A DNA stretch of 64,000 nucleotides from Streptomyces sp. NRRL WC-3742 (GTDB lineage: Bacteria > Actinomycetota > Actinomycetes > Streptomycetales > Streptomycetaceae), in assembly GCF_000720635.1 (NCBI RefSeq), contig NZ_JOCF01000023.1:1-64000 (forward strand), written 5' to 3'. The translations under genes were made by a program, and so were the position numbers. The number at the start of each line of letters is the position of its first letter. Position 1 is the stretch's first letter. The notes under the pieces are model-generated. The model had not been told where the DNA came from. It saw nothing but the letters and a program-made list of their open reading frames with translations, and ran no database searches. Below are positions 35,784-45,521 of this stretch, piece after piece.

Positions 35784-37079
35784 ATGAAGAGAAACGCTTT
35801 CGCCGCCGCGCTGGGCCTCGCCGCCGTCATGGTGGGGACGACCGCCTGCGGCAGTGGTGGGTCCTCCTCCGCCGGCGGGGACTCCGGCACGATCCACGTG
35901 CTGGTCTACGGCGACGCCAGCAACAAGGTCGAGAAGCAGCTCGTCGACACCTTCAACAAGACGTCGAAGGTCAAGGCCGTCCTGGACACCATCCCCGGCG
36001 CGGACTACCAGGCCAAGCTCAACACCGTCATCAACACCGACCACGCGCCGGACGTCTTCTTCAACTGGGGCGGCGGCAGCATCCGGCCCTACGTCAAGTC
36101 GGACCTGCTGCTCCCGCTGGACGGCATGATCGCCGAGGACCCGAAGCTGAGGAGCAACTTCCTGCCCTCGGTGTTCAACACCGCGGTGATCGACAACAAG
36201 TCCTACGGCGTCCCGATGCGCGGCACCCAGCCCGTGCTGCTGTTCAGCAACAAGAAGGTGCTGGCCGACGCCGGACTCAGCGCCCCCAAGACCTGGGACG
36301 ACCTGCTCGCCGTCGTCCGGGCGCTCAAGGCCAAGGGCATCACCCCGATCGCCCTCGGCGGCGGCGACAAGTGGCCGACCCTGATGTGGTACGAGTACGT
36401 CTTCGACCGCGTCGCGGGCCCCGAACTGTTCCAGAAGGCGCTGTCCGGCGACAAGAGCGCCTGGGAGAGCGAGGACGCCAAGAAGGCCCTGGGCATGCTC
36501 AGGCAGCTGGTCGACGCCGGGGCGTTCGGCTCGAACTTCGACTCGGTCAAGTTCACCGACGGCGGCTCCCCGGCCCTGCTGGCCAAGGGCAAGGCGGGCC
36601 TGGAGCTGATGGGCTCCTGGGAGTACGCCACCCAGCGGGACGCGAGCCCCGACTTCGTCAAGAACAACCTCGGGTACGGCGCCTTCCCCTCCGTGCCCGG
36701 CGGCAAGGGCGACCCGGCCGCGCTGGTCGGCAACACCAACAACTTCTACTCGGTGCTGAAGAAGACCAAGCACCCCGTCGAGGCCGCCGCCTTCCTGAAG
36801 CTCATGTACTCCGACGAGTTCGTGAAGGCGCAGCTGGGGATCGGCAACCTGCCGACCACCACCAACACCGAGCAGTTCCTCGCCACCGCGGACAACCCCG
36901 ACTACTCGAAGTACCAGTACGACCTGGTCAAGGCCGCCCCGTCGTTCCAGCTGTCCTGGGACCAGGCGTACCCGCCGGCCGCCAACGCGTCGATCGGCAC
37001 CGCCGTCCAGCAGTTCTTCGACGGCAAGCTCGACGTGGACGGCTTCATCAAGGCCATGCAGGCCCTTCCCGCCTCCTGA
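35784..37079 (+). CDS. bxlE: Xylobiose ABC transporter substrate-binding lipoprotein BxlE
   Basis: A 431-residue extracellular solute-binding protein (family 1). The signal peptide ends in the lipobox TTAC-G, so it is a lipoprotein anchored at Cys near residue 23. The body shows APDVFFNWGGGSIRPYV and PAALVGNTNNFYSVLKKTKHP, typical of sugar binders. It would bind xylobiose or other xylo-oligosaccharides released by the xylanases. First gene of the bxl operon with AGAGGAG upstream. Confidence 0.9.
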   Translation: MKRNAFAAALGLAAVMVGTTACGSGGSSSAGGDSGTIHVLVYGDASNKVEKQLVDTFNKTSKVKAVLDTIPGADYQAKLNTVINTDHAPDVFFNWGGGSIRPYVKSDLLLPLDGMIAEDPKLRSNFLPSVFNTAVIDNKSYGVPMRGTQPVLLFSNKKVLADAGLSAPKTWDDLLAVVRALKAKGITPIALGGGDKWPTLMWYEYVFDRVAGPELFQKALSGDKSAWESEDAKKALGMLRQLVDAGAFGSNFDSVKFTDGGSPALLAKGKAGLELMGSWEYATQRDASPDFVKNNLGYGAFPSVPGGKGDPAALVGNTNNFYSVLKKTKHPVEAAAFLKLMYSDEFVKAQLGIGNLPTTTNTEQFLATADNPDYSKYQYDLVKAAPSFQLSWDQAYPPAANASIGTAVQQFFDGKLDVDGFIKAMQALPAS

Positions 37080-37090
37080 GACGGACCGCC

Positions 37091-38029
37091 ATGAGTGCTC
37101 CCTCCGTAGTGTCCGGGTACGGCCGCCGCCTTCGGGCGCGGCCTCGCCGGACCGGTGTCGGGGTGACCCGCCCGGGCCTGGCCTGGGCGCTGCCCGCGAC
37201 CGTGTTCTTCCTGATGTTCGCGCTCCTGCCGCTGGTCCTGGTGGTGGTGCTCTCCTTCACCAGCTGGAACGGTGTCGACGCCCCCCGGTTCAACGGCCTG
37301 GCCAACTGGACCACCCTGCTGCACGACCCGGTGATGACGCAGAGCGTCGGCCTGACCCTGGTGCTGACCGTGGCGGGCGTGGTCGTGCAGACCCCGGTGA
37401 GCATCCTGCTGGGCGTCTGGGCGGCCGGCCACCAGCGCAACCGGGCCGTGCTGTCCGCGATCTTCTTCGTCCCGCTGTTGCTGTCCGCGACCGCGATCTC
37501 GGTGGTCTGGCGCGCCGTCCTCGACCCCAACTTCGGTGTGCCCTCGCAGCTCGATTGGCTGTTCGGCGACGGCAATCTGATGGGCAGTCAGGGAAGCGCC
37601 GTCGCGGTGCTCACCTTCGTCGGCATGTGGCAGTGGACGCCCATGCACGCCCTGCTCTACCAGGGCGGCGCCCGGGCGATCCCGCGGGTGCTCTACCAGG
37701 CCGCGTCGATCGACGGCGCGGGCAAGGTGCGCCAGTTCATCCACATCACCCTGCCCCAGCTGCGCAACACCGTGATCACCTCGGTGATCCTGATGGTGGT
37801 CGGCGGCCTCACCACCTTCGACACCGTCCTCATCCTCACCCAGGGCGGCCCCGGCACCGACACCACCAACAGTGCCTACTACATGTACCAACAGGCGTTC
37901 AAGAGCTTCGACTTCGGCGCGGCCTCGACCATCGCCCTGGTCCTCGTGGTGGTCGCCACCCTGATCTCGCTCGCCGTCGTACGCCTGTCCGGCTACGACA
38001 GGATGCGCAGCACCACGGAGGGACTCTGA
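37091..38029 (+). CDS. bxlF: Sugar ABC transporter permease BxlF
   Basis: A 312-residue permease with six membrane segments after a basic N-terminus. The cytoplasmic EAA loop reads YQAASIDGAGKVRQFIHITLPQL (split: YQAASIDGAGK, VRQFIHITLPQL), which contacts the ATPase. The ATPase is not in this operon; Streptomyces sugar importers of this class share the MsiK ATPase. It overlaps bxlG by one base (TGATG). Confidence 0.92.
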   Translation: MSAPSVVSGYGRRLRARPRRTGVGVTRPGLAWALPATVFFLMFALLPLVLVVVLSFTSWNGVDAPRFNGLANWTTLLHDPVMTQSVGLTLVLTVAGVVVQTPVSILLGVWAAGHQRNRAVLSAIFFVPLLLSATAISVVWRAVLDPNFGVPSQLDWLFGDGNLMGSQGSAVAVLTFVGMWQWTPMHALLYQGGARAIPRVLYQAASIDGAGKVRQFIHITLPQLRNTVITSVILMVVGGLTTFDTVLILTQGGPGTDTTNSAYYMYQQAFKSFDFGAASTIALVLVVVATLISLAVVRLSGYDRMRSTTEGL

Positions 38030-38847
38030 TGCGACGGCGTCCCAACTACCTCGCCGGGTTCGGCTCGCTCATCTGGCTGGCGCTGGTCGGCTTCCCGCTG
38101 TACGTCCTGCTCATCGCGACCTTCCGGACCCGCTCCGACTACGCCGAACAGGGACCGCTCACCTTCCCCGCGCACCTGACCCTGCAGAACTACCTGGACG
38201 ACTTCTCCAACGGCTTCGGCCAGGACTTCCTCAACACGCTCCTCGTCACCGTGAGCGTGGTGGCGATCGTGCTGCTCGTGGTGCCCCCGCTGGCCTACGC
38301 GATCGTCCGGGCCCGGGGCAGGACCATCGCCACGGTCTTCCGGATCTTCCTGCTGGGGCTGGCGATCCCGGCTCAGGCCGTGATCGTGCCGATGTTCTAC
38401 GTCATCGGCAAGGCCGGGCTGTACGACAACCTGCTCGGCGTCATCCTGCCCACCGCGGCGTTCTGCCTGCCGGTGTGCACGCTGGTCCTCACCGGCGCCA
38501 TGCGGGACATCACCGGCGAGCTCTACGAGGCCATGGCCATGGACGGCGCCACCCCCTGGCGGGTGTTCTGGCAGCTGGTGGTGCCCCTGTCCAGGGGCGG
38601 CCTCTCCTCCGTCGTGGTCTTCTCCGCGCTCCAGGCGTGGAACGGCTTCCTGTTCCCCCTGATCCTCACCCAGTCGGAGGGCACCAAGGTCATCACCCTG
38701 GGCCTGTACGAGTTCCAGACCGAGCACGGCGTCGACGTGCCCGGCCTGCTCAGCGCCGTCGTGCTGTCGACGCTCCCCGTCTTCATCGTCTACCTGTTCG
38801 CCCGACGAGCCTTGGTCCAGGGCCTCATGGGCGTCGGGGGAAAGTGA
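38029..38847 (+). CDS. bxlG: Sugar ABC transporter permease BxlG
   Basis: A 272-residue MalG-type permease with six membrane segments and the EAA loop ELYEAMAMDGATPWRVFWQLVVPL (split: ELYEAMAMDGATP, WRVFWQLVVPL). It forms the channel with BxlF. Its start overlaps the bxlF stop (TGATG). The beta-xylosidase gene follows after 8 bases. Confidence 0.92.
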   Translation: MRRRPNYLAGFGSLIWLALVGFPLYVLLIATFRTRSDYAEQGPLTFPAHLTLQNYLDDFSNGFGQDFLNTLLVTVSVVAIVLLVVPPLAYAIVRARGRTIATVFRIFLLGLAIPAQAVIVPMFYVIGKAGLYDNLLGVILPTAAFCLPVCTLVLTGAMRDITGELYEAMAMDGATPWRVFWQLVVPLSRGGLSSVVVFSALQAWNGFLFPLILTQSEGTKVITLGLYEFQTEHGVDVPGLLSAVVLSTLPVFIVYLFARRALVQGLMGVGGK

Positions 38848-38855
38848 GCGTTAAC

Positions 38856-41216
38856 ATGAACCTGGCCGCCTCGACCGCCGCCTCGACCGCCCGCTGGCAC
38901 GACCGCGCGCTCAGCTCCGAGGAACGCGCGGACGCCCTGCTCGCCGAGATGACGCTTCCGGAGAAACTGGCCCAGCTCGTCGGCGTCTGGGTCGGCGCCT
39001 CCGACGAGGGCGGCGACGTCGCCCCGCACCAGCACGACATGGAGGAACCGCCCGACCTCGACGACCTGCTCCCCTCCGGGCTGGGCCAGTTGACGCGGCC
39101 CTTCGGCACGGCGCCCGTCGACCCGGCGCTGGGCGCGCTCTCACTGGCGCGCAGCCAGCAGCGCATCGCCGCCGCGAACCGGTTCGGCATCCCGGCCCTC
39201 GCCCACGAGGAGTGCCTGGCCGGCTTCGCCGCCTGGGGCGCCACCGCCTACCCGGTGCCGCTGTCCTGGGGCGCCACCTTCGACCCGGACCTGATCCGGC
39301 GGATGGCCCAGGCCATCGGCCGCGACATGCGCGCGGTCGGCGTCCACCAGGGCCTCGCCCCGGTCCTCGACGTCGTCCGCGACGCCCGTTGGGGCCGGGT
39401 CGAGGAGACCATCGGGGAGGACCCCTACCTGGTCGGCACGGTGGCCACCGCCTACGTGCAGGGCCTCGAGGCGGCGGGGATCGTCGCCACGCTCAAGCAC
39501 TTCGCCGGGTACTCGGCCTCGCGCGCCGGGCGCAACCTCGCCCCCGTGGGCATGGGCCCGCGGGAGCGGGCCGACGTGATCCTTCCGCCCTTCGAGATGG
39601 CGGTGCGCGAAGGCCGCCCCCGCTCGGTCATGCACGCCTACACCGACACCGACGGCATCCCCTCGGCCGCCGACGAGGCGCTGCTGACCGGACTGCTGCG
39701 CGACACCTGGGGCTTCGAGGGAACGGTGGTCGCCGACTACTTCGGCATCGCCTTCCTCAAGGTGCTGCACGGCGTCGCCGGGGACTGGGCCGAGGCCGCC
39801 GCCCTGGCCCTGGCCGGCGGCGTGGACGTGGAACTGCCCACCGTCAAGACCTTCGGGGAGCCGCTGCTGCGCGCCGTCGAGGACGGGACGGTCCCCGAAG
39901 CCCTGGTCGACCGGGCACTTCGCAGGGTGCTGGTGCAGAAGGCCCAACTCGGGCTGCTGGACCAGGACTGGGACGCCGTCCCGGCGGTGCTCGCGGGCCG
40001 TCCGCTCGAGGACCCGCAGGCGCTGCGCGGCTCGGTCGACCTGGACCGCCCGGAGAACCGCGCCCTGGCCCGGGAGATCGCCGAGCAGGCGGTGGTACTG
40101 CTGCGCAACGACGGCACCCTGCCGCTGCGCGGCCCGCGCCGGATCGCGCTGATCGGCCCCAACGCCGACACCCCGACCTCGGTACTGGGCTGCTACGCGT
40201 TCCCGGTGCACGTCGGCAGCGCGCACCCCGAGGTCCCGCTCGGCATCGAACTGCCCACCCTGTACGAGGCGTTGGCGTCCGAGTTCCCGGGCAGCGAGAT
40301 CCGGACGGCGGCCGGGGCGAGCGTCGACGGGCCCGACACCTCCGGCTTCGCCGAGGCCCTCGAGACGGCCCGGTGGGCCGAGGTCGTGATCCTCGCCCTC
40401 GGGGACCGGGCCGGCCTGTTCGGGCGCGGCACCAGCGGCGAGGGCTGCGACGTCGAGACCCTCCAACTGCCGGGGGTGCAGCAGCAGTTGCTGGACGTGC
40501 TGCTGGACACCGGCAGACCCGTGGTGCCGGTGCTGCTCGCCGGCCGCCCCTACGCGCTGGGACGCGCGGCGACCGAGGCGGCGGCCCTGGTGCAGACCTT
40601 CTTCCCCGGCGAGGCCGGTACCGAGGCGATCGCCGCCGTGCTCAGCGGCCGGACCAACCCCTCGGGCCGACTGCCGGTCAGCATCCCGGCCCGGCCCGCC
40701 GTGCAGCCCGCCACCTACCTCGCCGCCCGCCTGGCCGGACGCAGCGAGGTGTCCAGCACCGACCCGACCGCCGCGTTCGGATTCGGCCACGGCCTCGGCT
40801 ACACCACCTTCGACTGGACCGACCTGGAGGTGGAGCGGGCCGTCGCCACCACCGACGGCGAGCTCGGCCTCGCCTTCACCCTGAGCAACACCGGTGCGCG
40901 CAGCGGCAGCGAGACCGTCCAGCTCTACCTGCACGACCCCGTCGCCTCCGTCGTCCAGCCCGTCCAGCGGCTGATCGGCTACCGGCGGATCACCCTCGAC
41001 GCGGGGGAGCGGGCCCGGGTCCGGGTCCGCGTCCCCGCCGACCTCGCGTCCTTCACCGGGCGCGACGGCCGACGCATCGTCGAGCCGGGCGAGCTGGAGC
41101 TGCGGGTCGCCGCCTCCAGTACCGACGCCCGGCTCACCGCCACCGTCCGACTGGACGGTCCGGTCCGAGTCCTGGACCACACCCGGCGCCTGCACGCGGA
41201 CATCCGCAGCACCTGA
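38856..41216 (+). CDS. bxlA: GH3 beta-xylosidase BxlA, cytoplasmic
   Basis: A 786-residue GH3 enzyme without signal peptide, thus intracellular. The TIM barrel shows QGLAPVLDVVRDARWGRVEE and LKHFAGYSASRAGRN, and the nucleophile Asp is in GTVVADYFGIAF. The second alpha/beta domain (EGCDVETLQLPGVQQQLL) and a C-terminal FnIII-like domain (GSETVQLYLHDPVASVVQPV) complete the usual layout. It splits imported xylobiose to xylose. The operator-like AGTGAGCGTTAACA (38843-38856) touches its start codon. Confidence 0.92.
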   Translation: MNLAASTAASTARWHDRALSSEERADALLAEMTLPEKLAQLVGVWVGASDEGGDVAPHQHDMEEPPDLDDLLPSGLGQLTRPFGTAPVDPALGALSLARSQQRIAAANRFGIPALAHEECLAGFAAWGATAYPVPLSWGATFDPDLIRRMAQAIGRDMRAVGVHQGLAPVLDVVRDARWGRVEETIGEDPYLVGTVATAYVQGLEAAGIVATLKHFAGYSASRAGRNLAPVGMGPRERADVILPPFEMAVREGRPRSVMHAYTDTDGIPSAADEALLTGLLRDTWGFEGTVVADYFGIAFLKVLHGVAGDWAEAAALALAGGVDVELPTVKTFGEPLLRAVEDGTVPEALVDRALRRVLVQKAQLGLLDQDWDAVPAVLAGRPLEDPQALRGSVDLDRPENRALAREIAEQAVVLLRNDGTLPLRGPRRIALIGPNADTPTSVLGCYAFPVHVGSAHPEVPLGIELPTLYEALASEFPGSEIRTAAGASVDGPDTSGFAEALETARWAEVVILALGDRAGLFGRGTSGEGCDVETLQLPGVQQQLLDVLLDTGRPVVPVLLAGRPYALGRAATEAAALVQTFFPGEAGTEAIAAVLSGRTNPSGRLPVSIPARPAVQPATYLAARLAGRSEVSSTDPTAAFGFGHGLGYTTFDWTDLEVERAVATTDGELGLAFTLSNTGARSGSETVQLYLHDPVASVVQPVQRLIGYRRITLDAGERARVRVRVPADLASFTGRDGRRIVEPGELELRVAASSTDARLTATVRLDGPVRVLDHTRRLHADIRST

Positions 41217-41285
41217 TCCGCCGCCGCGCGCGCCGCCGGAACCTTCCTCGCACCCCTGGAACCCAGACGGAGAGGTCCACCACCC

Positions 41286-42701
41286 ATGTTCCGATCCCGC
41301 TCGTTACCCGCCCGCCTCCTGGGCACCCTCGCAGCTCTCGGTCTCGCGCTCGGCCTGGGCCTCCAGGCCGCGCCCGGGGCCGCCGCCGCCCCGCAGAACG
41401 CCGAAGCCGCGCAGACCGGCGCCCCGCAGGCCACCACCGGGCTCGCCGCCTCGCTGACGCAGATCACGAACTTCGGCACCAACCCGACCGGTCTGCTGAT
41501 GCACCTGTACGTGCCGGGCAGCGCCAAGGCCAACCCGCCGATCCTGCTGGCCCTGCACGGGTGCCAGGGGTCCGGGCCGTACCTGTACTCCAGCACCGAC
41601 TTCGCCTCGCTCGCCGACCGGTACGGGTTCCTCGTCATCTACCCCTCGACGAACCCGAACGGCAGCTGCTGGGACGTCTCCTCCGACCAGGCGCTCACCC
41701 GCAACGGCGGCAGTGACCCGGTCGGGCTCATGTCGATGATCACCTACACCGAGCAGCACTACGGCGGCAACGCCAACGCGGTGTACGTGACCGGCGAGTC
41801 CTCGGGCGGGATGATGACCAACGTCATGCTCGCCGACTACCCCGACGTGTTCAAGGCGGGCGCGGCGTTCATGGGCGTTCCCTACCACTGCTTCTACACC
41901 GGCTCCGTCCGCGGCTGGAACGGGGACTGCGCCCAGGGCAGGCTCTCCATGAGCCCGCAGCAGTGGGGCAACCTGGTCCGCAACACGGGCTACCCCGGCT
42001 ACAACGGCCCGCGTCCGCGCGTGCAGCTGTGGCACGGAACGGCCGACACGATCCTGAGCCACAACAACCTCGGCGAAGAGATCAAGGAGTGGACCAACGT
42101 CCTCGGCGTGAGCCAGACCCCCTCGGCCTCGGACACCCCGGCGGCCAACTGGAACCGCACGCGGTACAACAACAGTTCCGGCACCACCCAGGTCGAGGCG
42201 TACAGCATCGCCGGGGCCGGGCACGAACTGCCCGTCCAGGGAACGGCGATGGCCGCGACCGCCGTCCACTTCATGGGCCTGGACGGGGGTTCCTCCGGCG
42301 GCGGTGGTACGACCGGCGCGCTGCGCGCGGTGGACGCGGGCAAGTGCCTGACCGCGACCGGCAACGCGACGGCGGGCGCCCAGCAGCAGATCAACTCCTG
42401 CAACGGCGGCGCCAACCAGACCTGGACCCGCACGGCCTCGAACCAGCTGACCGTGACGGTGGGCGGAAGCACGCTCTGCCTGGACGCCGAGGCCAGGGGA
42501 ACCGCCAACGGCACCAAGGCGATCGTCTGGTCCTGCAACGGCCAGGTCAACCAGCAGTGGCAGCTGAACGCGAACGGCACCGTCACCGGCGTGCAGTCGG
42601 GCCTCTGCCTGGACGTGGCGGGCCTGGGCACCGCCGACGGCACGCCCGTCCAGCTGTGGAGCTGCAGCGGAGGCCGCAACCAGCAGTGGTCGCTGGGCTG
42701 A
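41286..42701 (+). CDS. Secreted CE1-type esterase (PHB depolymerase family) with CBM13
   Basis: A 471-residue secreted esterase. After the signal peptide (LGLQAAPGAAAA), the catalytic domain (about 50-330) shows ALHGCQGSG, the nucleophile Ser in VTGESSGGMMTNVM, LWHGTADTIL with the acidic residue and the His in AGAGHELPV. This is the acetylxylan/feruloyl esterase and PHB-depolymerase fold. A Gly/Ser linker leads to a CBM13 (GKCLTATGNATAG, then three Q-x-W repeats). It probably removes acetyl or feruloyl groups from xylan. It lies 69 bases behind bxlA and is followed by a hairpin terminator. Confidence 0.9.
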   Translation: MFRSRSLPARLLGTLAALGLALGLGLQAAPGAAAAPQNAEAAQTGAPQATTGLAASLTQITNFGTNPTGLLMHLYVPGSAKANPPILLALHGCQGSGPYLYSSTDFASLADRYGFLVIYPSTNPNGSCWDVSSDQALTRNGGSDPVGLMSMITYTEQHYGGNANAVYVTGESSGGMMTNVMLADYPDVFKAGAAFMGVPYHCFYTGSVRGWNGDCAQGRLSMSPQQWGNLVRNTGYPGYNGPRPRVQLWHGTADTILSHNNLGEEIKEWTNVLGVSQTPSASDTPAANWNRTRYNNSSGTTQVEAYSIAGAGHELPVQGTAMAATAVHFMGLDGGSSGGGGTTGALRAVDAGKCLTATGNATAGAQQQINSCNGGANQTWTRTASNQLTVTVGGSTLCLDAEARGTANGTKAIVWSCNGQVNQQWQLNANGTVTGVQSGLCLDVAGLGTADGTPVQLWSCSGGRNQQWSLG

Positions 42702-42727
42702 CCCGACGCCCGGACGATCATGAACGG

Positions 42728-42767
42728 CCGGTGCCCGGAGGAGCCCTGACAGCCCTTCGGGCACCGG
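42728..42767 (+). terminator. Hairpin terminator after the esterase gene
   Basis: A 10-bp stem (CCGGTGCCCG 42728-42737 with CGGGCACCGG 42758-42767) is present with no T tract. Confidence 0.65.
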
Positions 42768-42833
42768 CACCCACGCGCCACCGAGGGCGGTCAAGATTCG
42801 GTAACGGGCTGTACGGATCTTGTCGAGCATGAA

Positions 42834-42847
42834 TGTTAGCGCTAACA
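42834..42847. promoter_or_regulatory. LacI-type operator TGTTAGCGCTAACA
   Basis: A perfect 14-base palindrome 44 bases before the YtfQ-like start codon. Nearly the same site precedes the GH10 gene (33449-33462), so one regulator probably controls both. Confidence 0.8.
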
Positions 42848-42890
42848 ATCGAGCGAACCGAGACGGACGCTCCCGAGAGGAACTCCCCAC

Positions 42891-43880
42891 ATGTCCAAGA
42901 GAGCTGCGGCGGCCCTGGCCGCCGGCGCGATGGTCCTCACCCTCACCGCCTGCGGTTCCGGCGGCGGAGGCGGCGGAGGCAGTGCCGACAAGGGCTCCGG
43001 TCACAAGCTCGTCCTGGGCTTCTCTCAGGTCGGCGCGGAGAGCGGATGGCGCACCGCCAACACCAAGTCCGTCCAGGAGGCGGCGAAGAAGGCCGGGATC
43101 GAGCTCAAGTTCTCCGACGCGCAGCAGAAGCAGGAGAACCAGATCAAGGCGATCCGCTCGTTCATCCAGCAGAAGGTCGACGTGATCGCCTTCTCGCCGG
43201 TGGTGGAGTCGGGCTGGGACACCGTCCTGAAGGAGGCCAAGGACGCCCACATCCCGGTCGTCCTGACCGACCGGGCGGTGGACTCCAAGGACGAGTCGCT
43301 CTACGCCTCCTTCCTCGGCTCGGACTTCGTCGCCGAGGGCAAGGCGGCCGGCGACTGGCTGGTCAAGGAGTACGCGGCCGGCAGTGGTGACGTGAACATC
43401 GTCCAGTTGGAGGGCACCACCGGCTCGGCGCCGGCCAACGACCGCAAGTCCGGCTTCGCGGACGCCGTCAAGGGCCAGTCCAGGTTCAAGGTCGTCGCCT
43501 CGCAGACCGGCGACTTCACCCGGGCCAAGGGCAAGGAGGTCATGCAGGCGTTCCTCAAGTCCCAGCCGAAGATCGACGTGCTGTACGCGCACAACGACGA
43601 CATGGCGCTCGGCGCGATCCAGGCCATCGAGGAGGCGGGCAAGAAGCCCGGCACCGACATCAAGATCGTCTCCGTGGACGGTGTCAAGGACGCCTTCACC
43701 GCGATGAGCCAGGGAAAGATCAACTACGACGTCGAGTGCAACCCGCTGCTCGGCGACCAGCTGATGGACCTGGTGAAGAAGGTCAAGGCGGGTGAGCAGG
43801 TGCCCCGGCGGATCAAGACCGAGGAGGGCACCTTCACTCCCGAGCAGGCCACCGCGGCCCTCCCCAACCGCCAGTACTGA
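42891..43880 (+). CDS. ytfQ: Sugar ABC transporter substrate-binding lipoprotein (YtfQ-like)
   Basis: A 329-residue periplasmic-binding type 1 protein with lipobox LTAC-G followed by a Gly-rich linker. The body (FSQVGAESGWRTANTKSVQEAA, split as FSQVGAESGWR and TANTKSVQEAA; VLTDRAVDSKDESLY; HNDDMALGAIQAIEEAG; ECNPLLGDQ) closely resembles YtfQ, the galactofuranose/arabinose binder. Arabinose or galactofuranose from arabinoxylan is a sensible ligand here. First gene of a four-gene transporter operon. Confidence 0.88.
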   Translation: MSKRAAAALAAGAMVLTLTACGSGGGGGGGSADKGSGHKLVLGFSQVGAESGWRTANTKSVQEAAKKAGIELKFSDAQQKQENQIKAIRSFIQQKVDVIAFSPVVESGWDTVLKEAKDAHIPVVLTDRAVDSKDESLYASFLGSDFVAEGKAAGDWLVKEYAAGSGDVNIVQLEGTTGSAPANDRKSGFADAVKGQSRFKVVASQTGDFTRAKGKEVMQAFLKSQPKIDVLYAHNDDMALGAIQAIEEAGKKPGTDIKIVSVDGVKDAFTAMSQGKINYDVECNPLLGDQLMDLVKKVKAGEQVPRRIKTEEGTFTPEQATAALPNRQY

Positions 43881-43889
43881 CCCACCCGT

Positions 43890-43931
43890 TCGTGCGAGGC
43901 CGGACCGCTCCTGCGGCCCGGCCCCGCACGA
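43890..43931 (+). promoter_or_regulatory. Intercistronic hairpin after ytfQ
   Basis: TCGTGCG (43890-43896) pairs with CGCACGA (43925-43931), with further pairing of GGCCGG and CCGGCC inside. Such hairpins protect or partly end the binding-protein message so that more of it is made than of the transporter genes. Confidence 0.55.
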
Positions 43932-43988
43932 GCCGGCCGGACCGCCCGAGGGTGGGAGGTGTCCGGCAGAGACGAGAGGAGAACCGGG

Positions 43989-45521
43989 GTGCGGCAGCAA
44001 CCGGTCCTGGAAGTGCGGGGGCTCCGTAAGGAGTTCCCCGGGGTGGTGGCGCTGGACGGGGTCGACTTCCGGCTCTTCCCCGGCGAGGTGCACGCCCTGA
44101 TGGGGGAGAACGGCGCCGGCAAGTCGACGCTGATCAAGGTGCTCACCGGCGTCCACCCGGTCGACGGCGGCGAGGTGCTCCTCGCCGGCCGGCCGGTACG
44201 GATCGCCGGGCCGGCGCAGGCCCGGGAGGCCGGCATCAGCACGGTCTACCAGGAGGTGAACCTCTGCCCGAACCTGTCGGTCGCGGAGAACATCTTCATC
44301 GGGCGCGAGCCCCGCCGGTTCGGCCTGATCGACTGGGGCGCGATGCGCCGCCGGGCCGCCGAACTGGTCCGCGAACTGGAACTGGACATCGACGTCAGCG
44401 CGCCGCTGAACAGCTACTCCATCGCCGTCCAGCAGCTCGTGGCCATCGTCCGCGCGGTCTCCGTCTCCGCCAAGGTGCTGATCCTGGACGAGCCCACCTC
44501 CAGCCTGGACCGCGACGAGGTCCTCCAACTCTTCGCCGTGATGCGCCGGTTGCGCGACCAGGGCGTCGCCATCCTGTTCGTCTCGCACTTCCTCGACCAG
44601 GTCTACGAGATCTGCGACCGGATGACCGTGCTGCGCAACGGCCGTCTCGAGGGCGAGTACCTGACCGGCGACCTGGACCAGGCCGGACTCGTCTCCCGGA
44701 TGATCGGCGCCGAACTCGCCGAGCTCGACGGACTCGACCGGCTCGGCGGCGGCCGCCGGAGCGACCGCACCGCACCGGCCACCGGAACGGCGTTCCTCGA
44801 GGCCCGAGGGCTGGCCCGCAGGGGAGCCGTCGAACCGTACGACCTGACCGTCCGCTCGGGCGAAGTGGTCGGACTGGCCGGGCTGCTGGGCTCCGGACGG
44901 ACCGAAGCCGCCCGGCTGCTGTTCGGCGCCGACCGCAGCGACGGCGGCACACTGCGGATCGGGGGCATCGAGACCGCCCTGCGCGGCCCCGCCGACGCCA
45001 TCGCCCGCCGCATCGCGTTCTGCTCGGAGAACCGCAAGACCGAGGGCCTGGTCGGCGAACTGACCGTCCGGGAGAACATCGTGCTGGCGCTGCAGGCGGC
45101 CCGGGGCTGGGCCCGCCCGCTGTCCCGCACCACGCAGGACGACCTGGCGCTGCGCTGGATCGCCACCCTGGACATCCGCCCCGGCAACCCCGAGGCGCTG
45201 GTGCGCAACCTCAGCGGCGGCAACCAGCAGAAGGTGCTGCTCGCCCGCTGGCTGATCACCGAACCCTCGCTGCTGATCCTGGACGAGCCGACCCGCGGCA
45301 TCGACATCGGCGCCAAGGCCGAGATCCAGAAGCTGGTGGCGAAGCTCGCCGAGGACGGCATGGCGGTGCTCTTCATCTCCGCCGAACTGGAGGAGGTGCT
45401 GCGGCTCAGCCACCGGGTCGGGGTGATGCGCGACCGCCGGATGGTCGCCCAACTGGACAACGACGGCGCGCTCACCCCCGAGCGCGTCATGGCCGCCATC
45501 GCGAGCGGAGCGGAGCATTGA
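43989..45521 (+). CDS. ytfR: Sugar ABC transporter ATPase with two nucleotide-binding domains (YtfR-like)
   Basis: A 510-residue duplicated ATPase of the RbsA/XylG/YtfR class. The first domain has Walker A GENGAGKST and LILDEPTSSLD; the second has a diverged P loop (GLLGSGRTEAARLL), LSGGNQQKVLLARWL and LILDEPTRGID. The GTG at 43989 is preferred because GAGAGGAG lies just upstream; GTG 43959 is in frame further up. It powers the two permeases that follow with 4-base overlap. Confidence 0.9.
   Translation: MRQQPVLEVRGLRKEFPGVVALDGVDFRLFPGEVHALMGENGAGKSTLIKVLTGVHPVDGGEVLLAGRPVRIAGPAQAREAGISTVYQEVNLCPNLSVAENIFIGREPRRFGLIDWGAMRRRAAELVRELELDIDVSAPLNSYSIAVQQLVAIVRAVSVSAKVLILDEPTSSLDRDEVLQLFAVMRRLRDQGVAILFVSHFLDQVYEICDRMTVLRNGRLEGEYLTGDLDQAGLVSRMIGAELAELDGLDRLGGGRRSDRTAPATGTAFLEARGLARRGAVEPYDLTVRSGEVVGLAGLLGSGRTEAARLLFGADRSDGGTLRIGGIETALRGPADAIARRIAFCSENRKTEGLVGELTVRENIVLALQAARGWARPLSRTTQDDLALRWIATLDIRPGNPEALVRNLSGGNQQKVLLARWLITEPSLLILDEPTRGIDIGAKAEIQKLVAKLAEDGMAVLFISAELEEVLRLSHRVGVMRDRRMVAQLDNDGALTPERVMAAIASGAEH

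Noticed and set aside
41304..45518. 1404-codon minus-strand frame
   Set aside because: Antisense shadow of the esterase, YtfQ-like and YtfR-like genes, which all show clear motifs.
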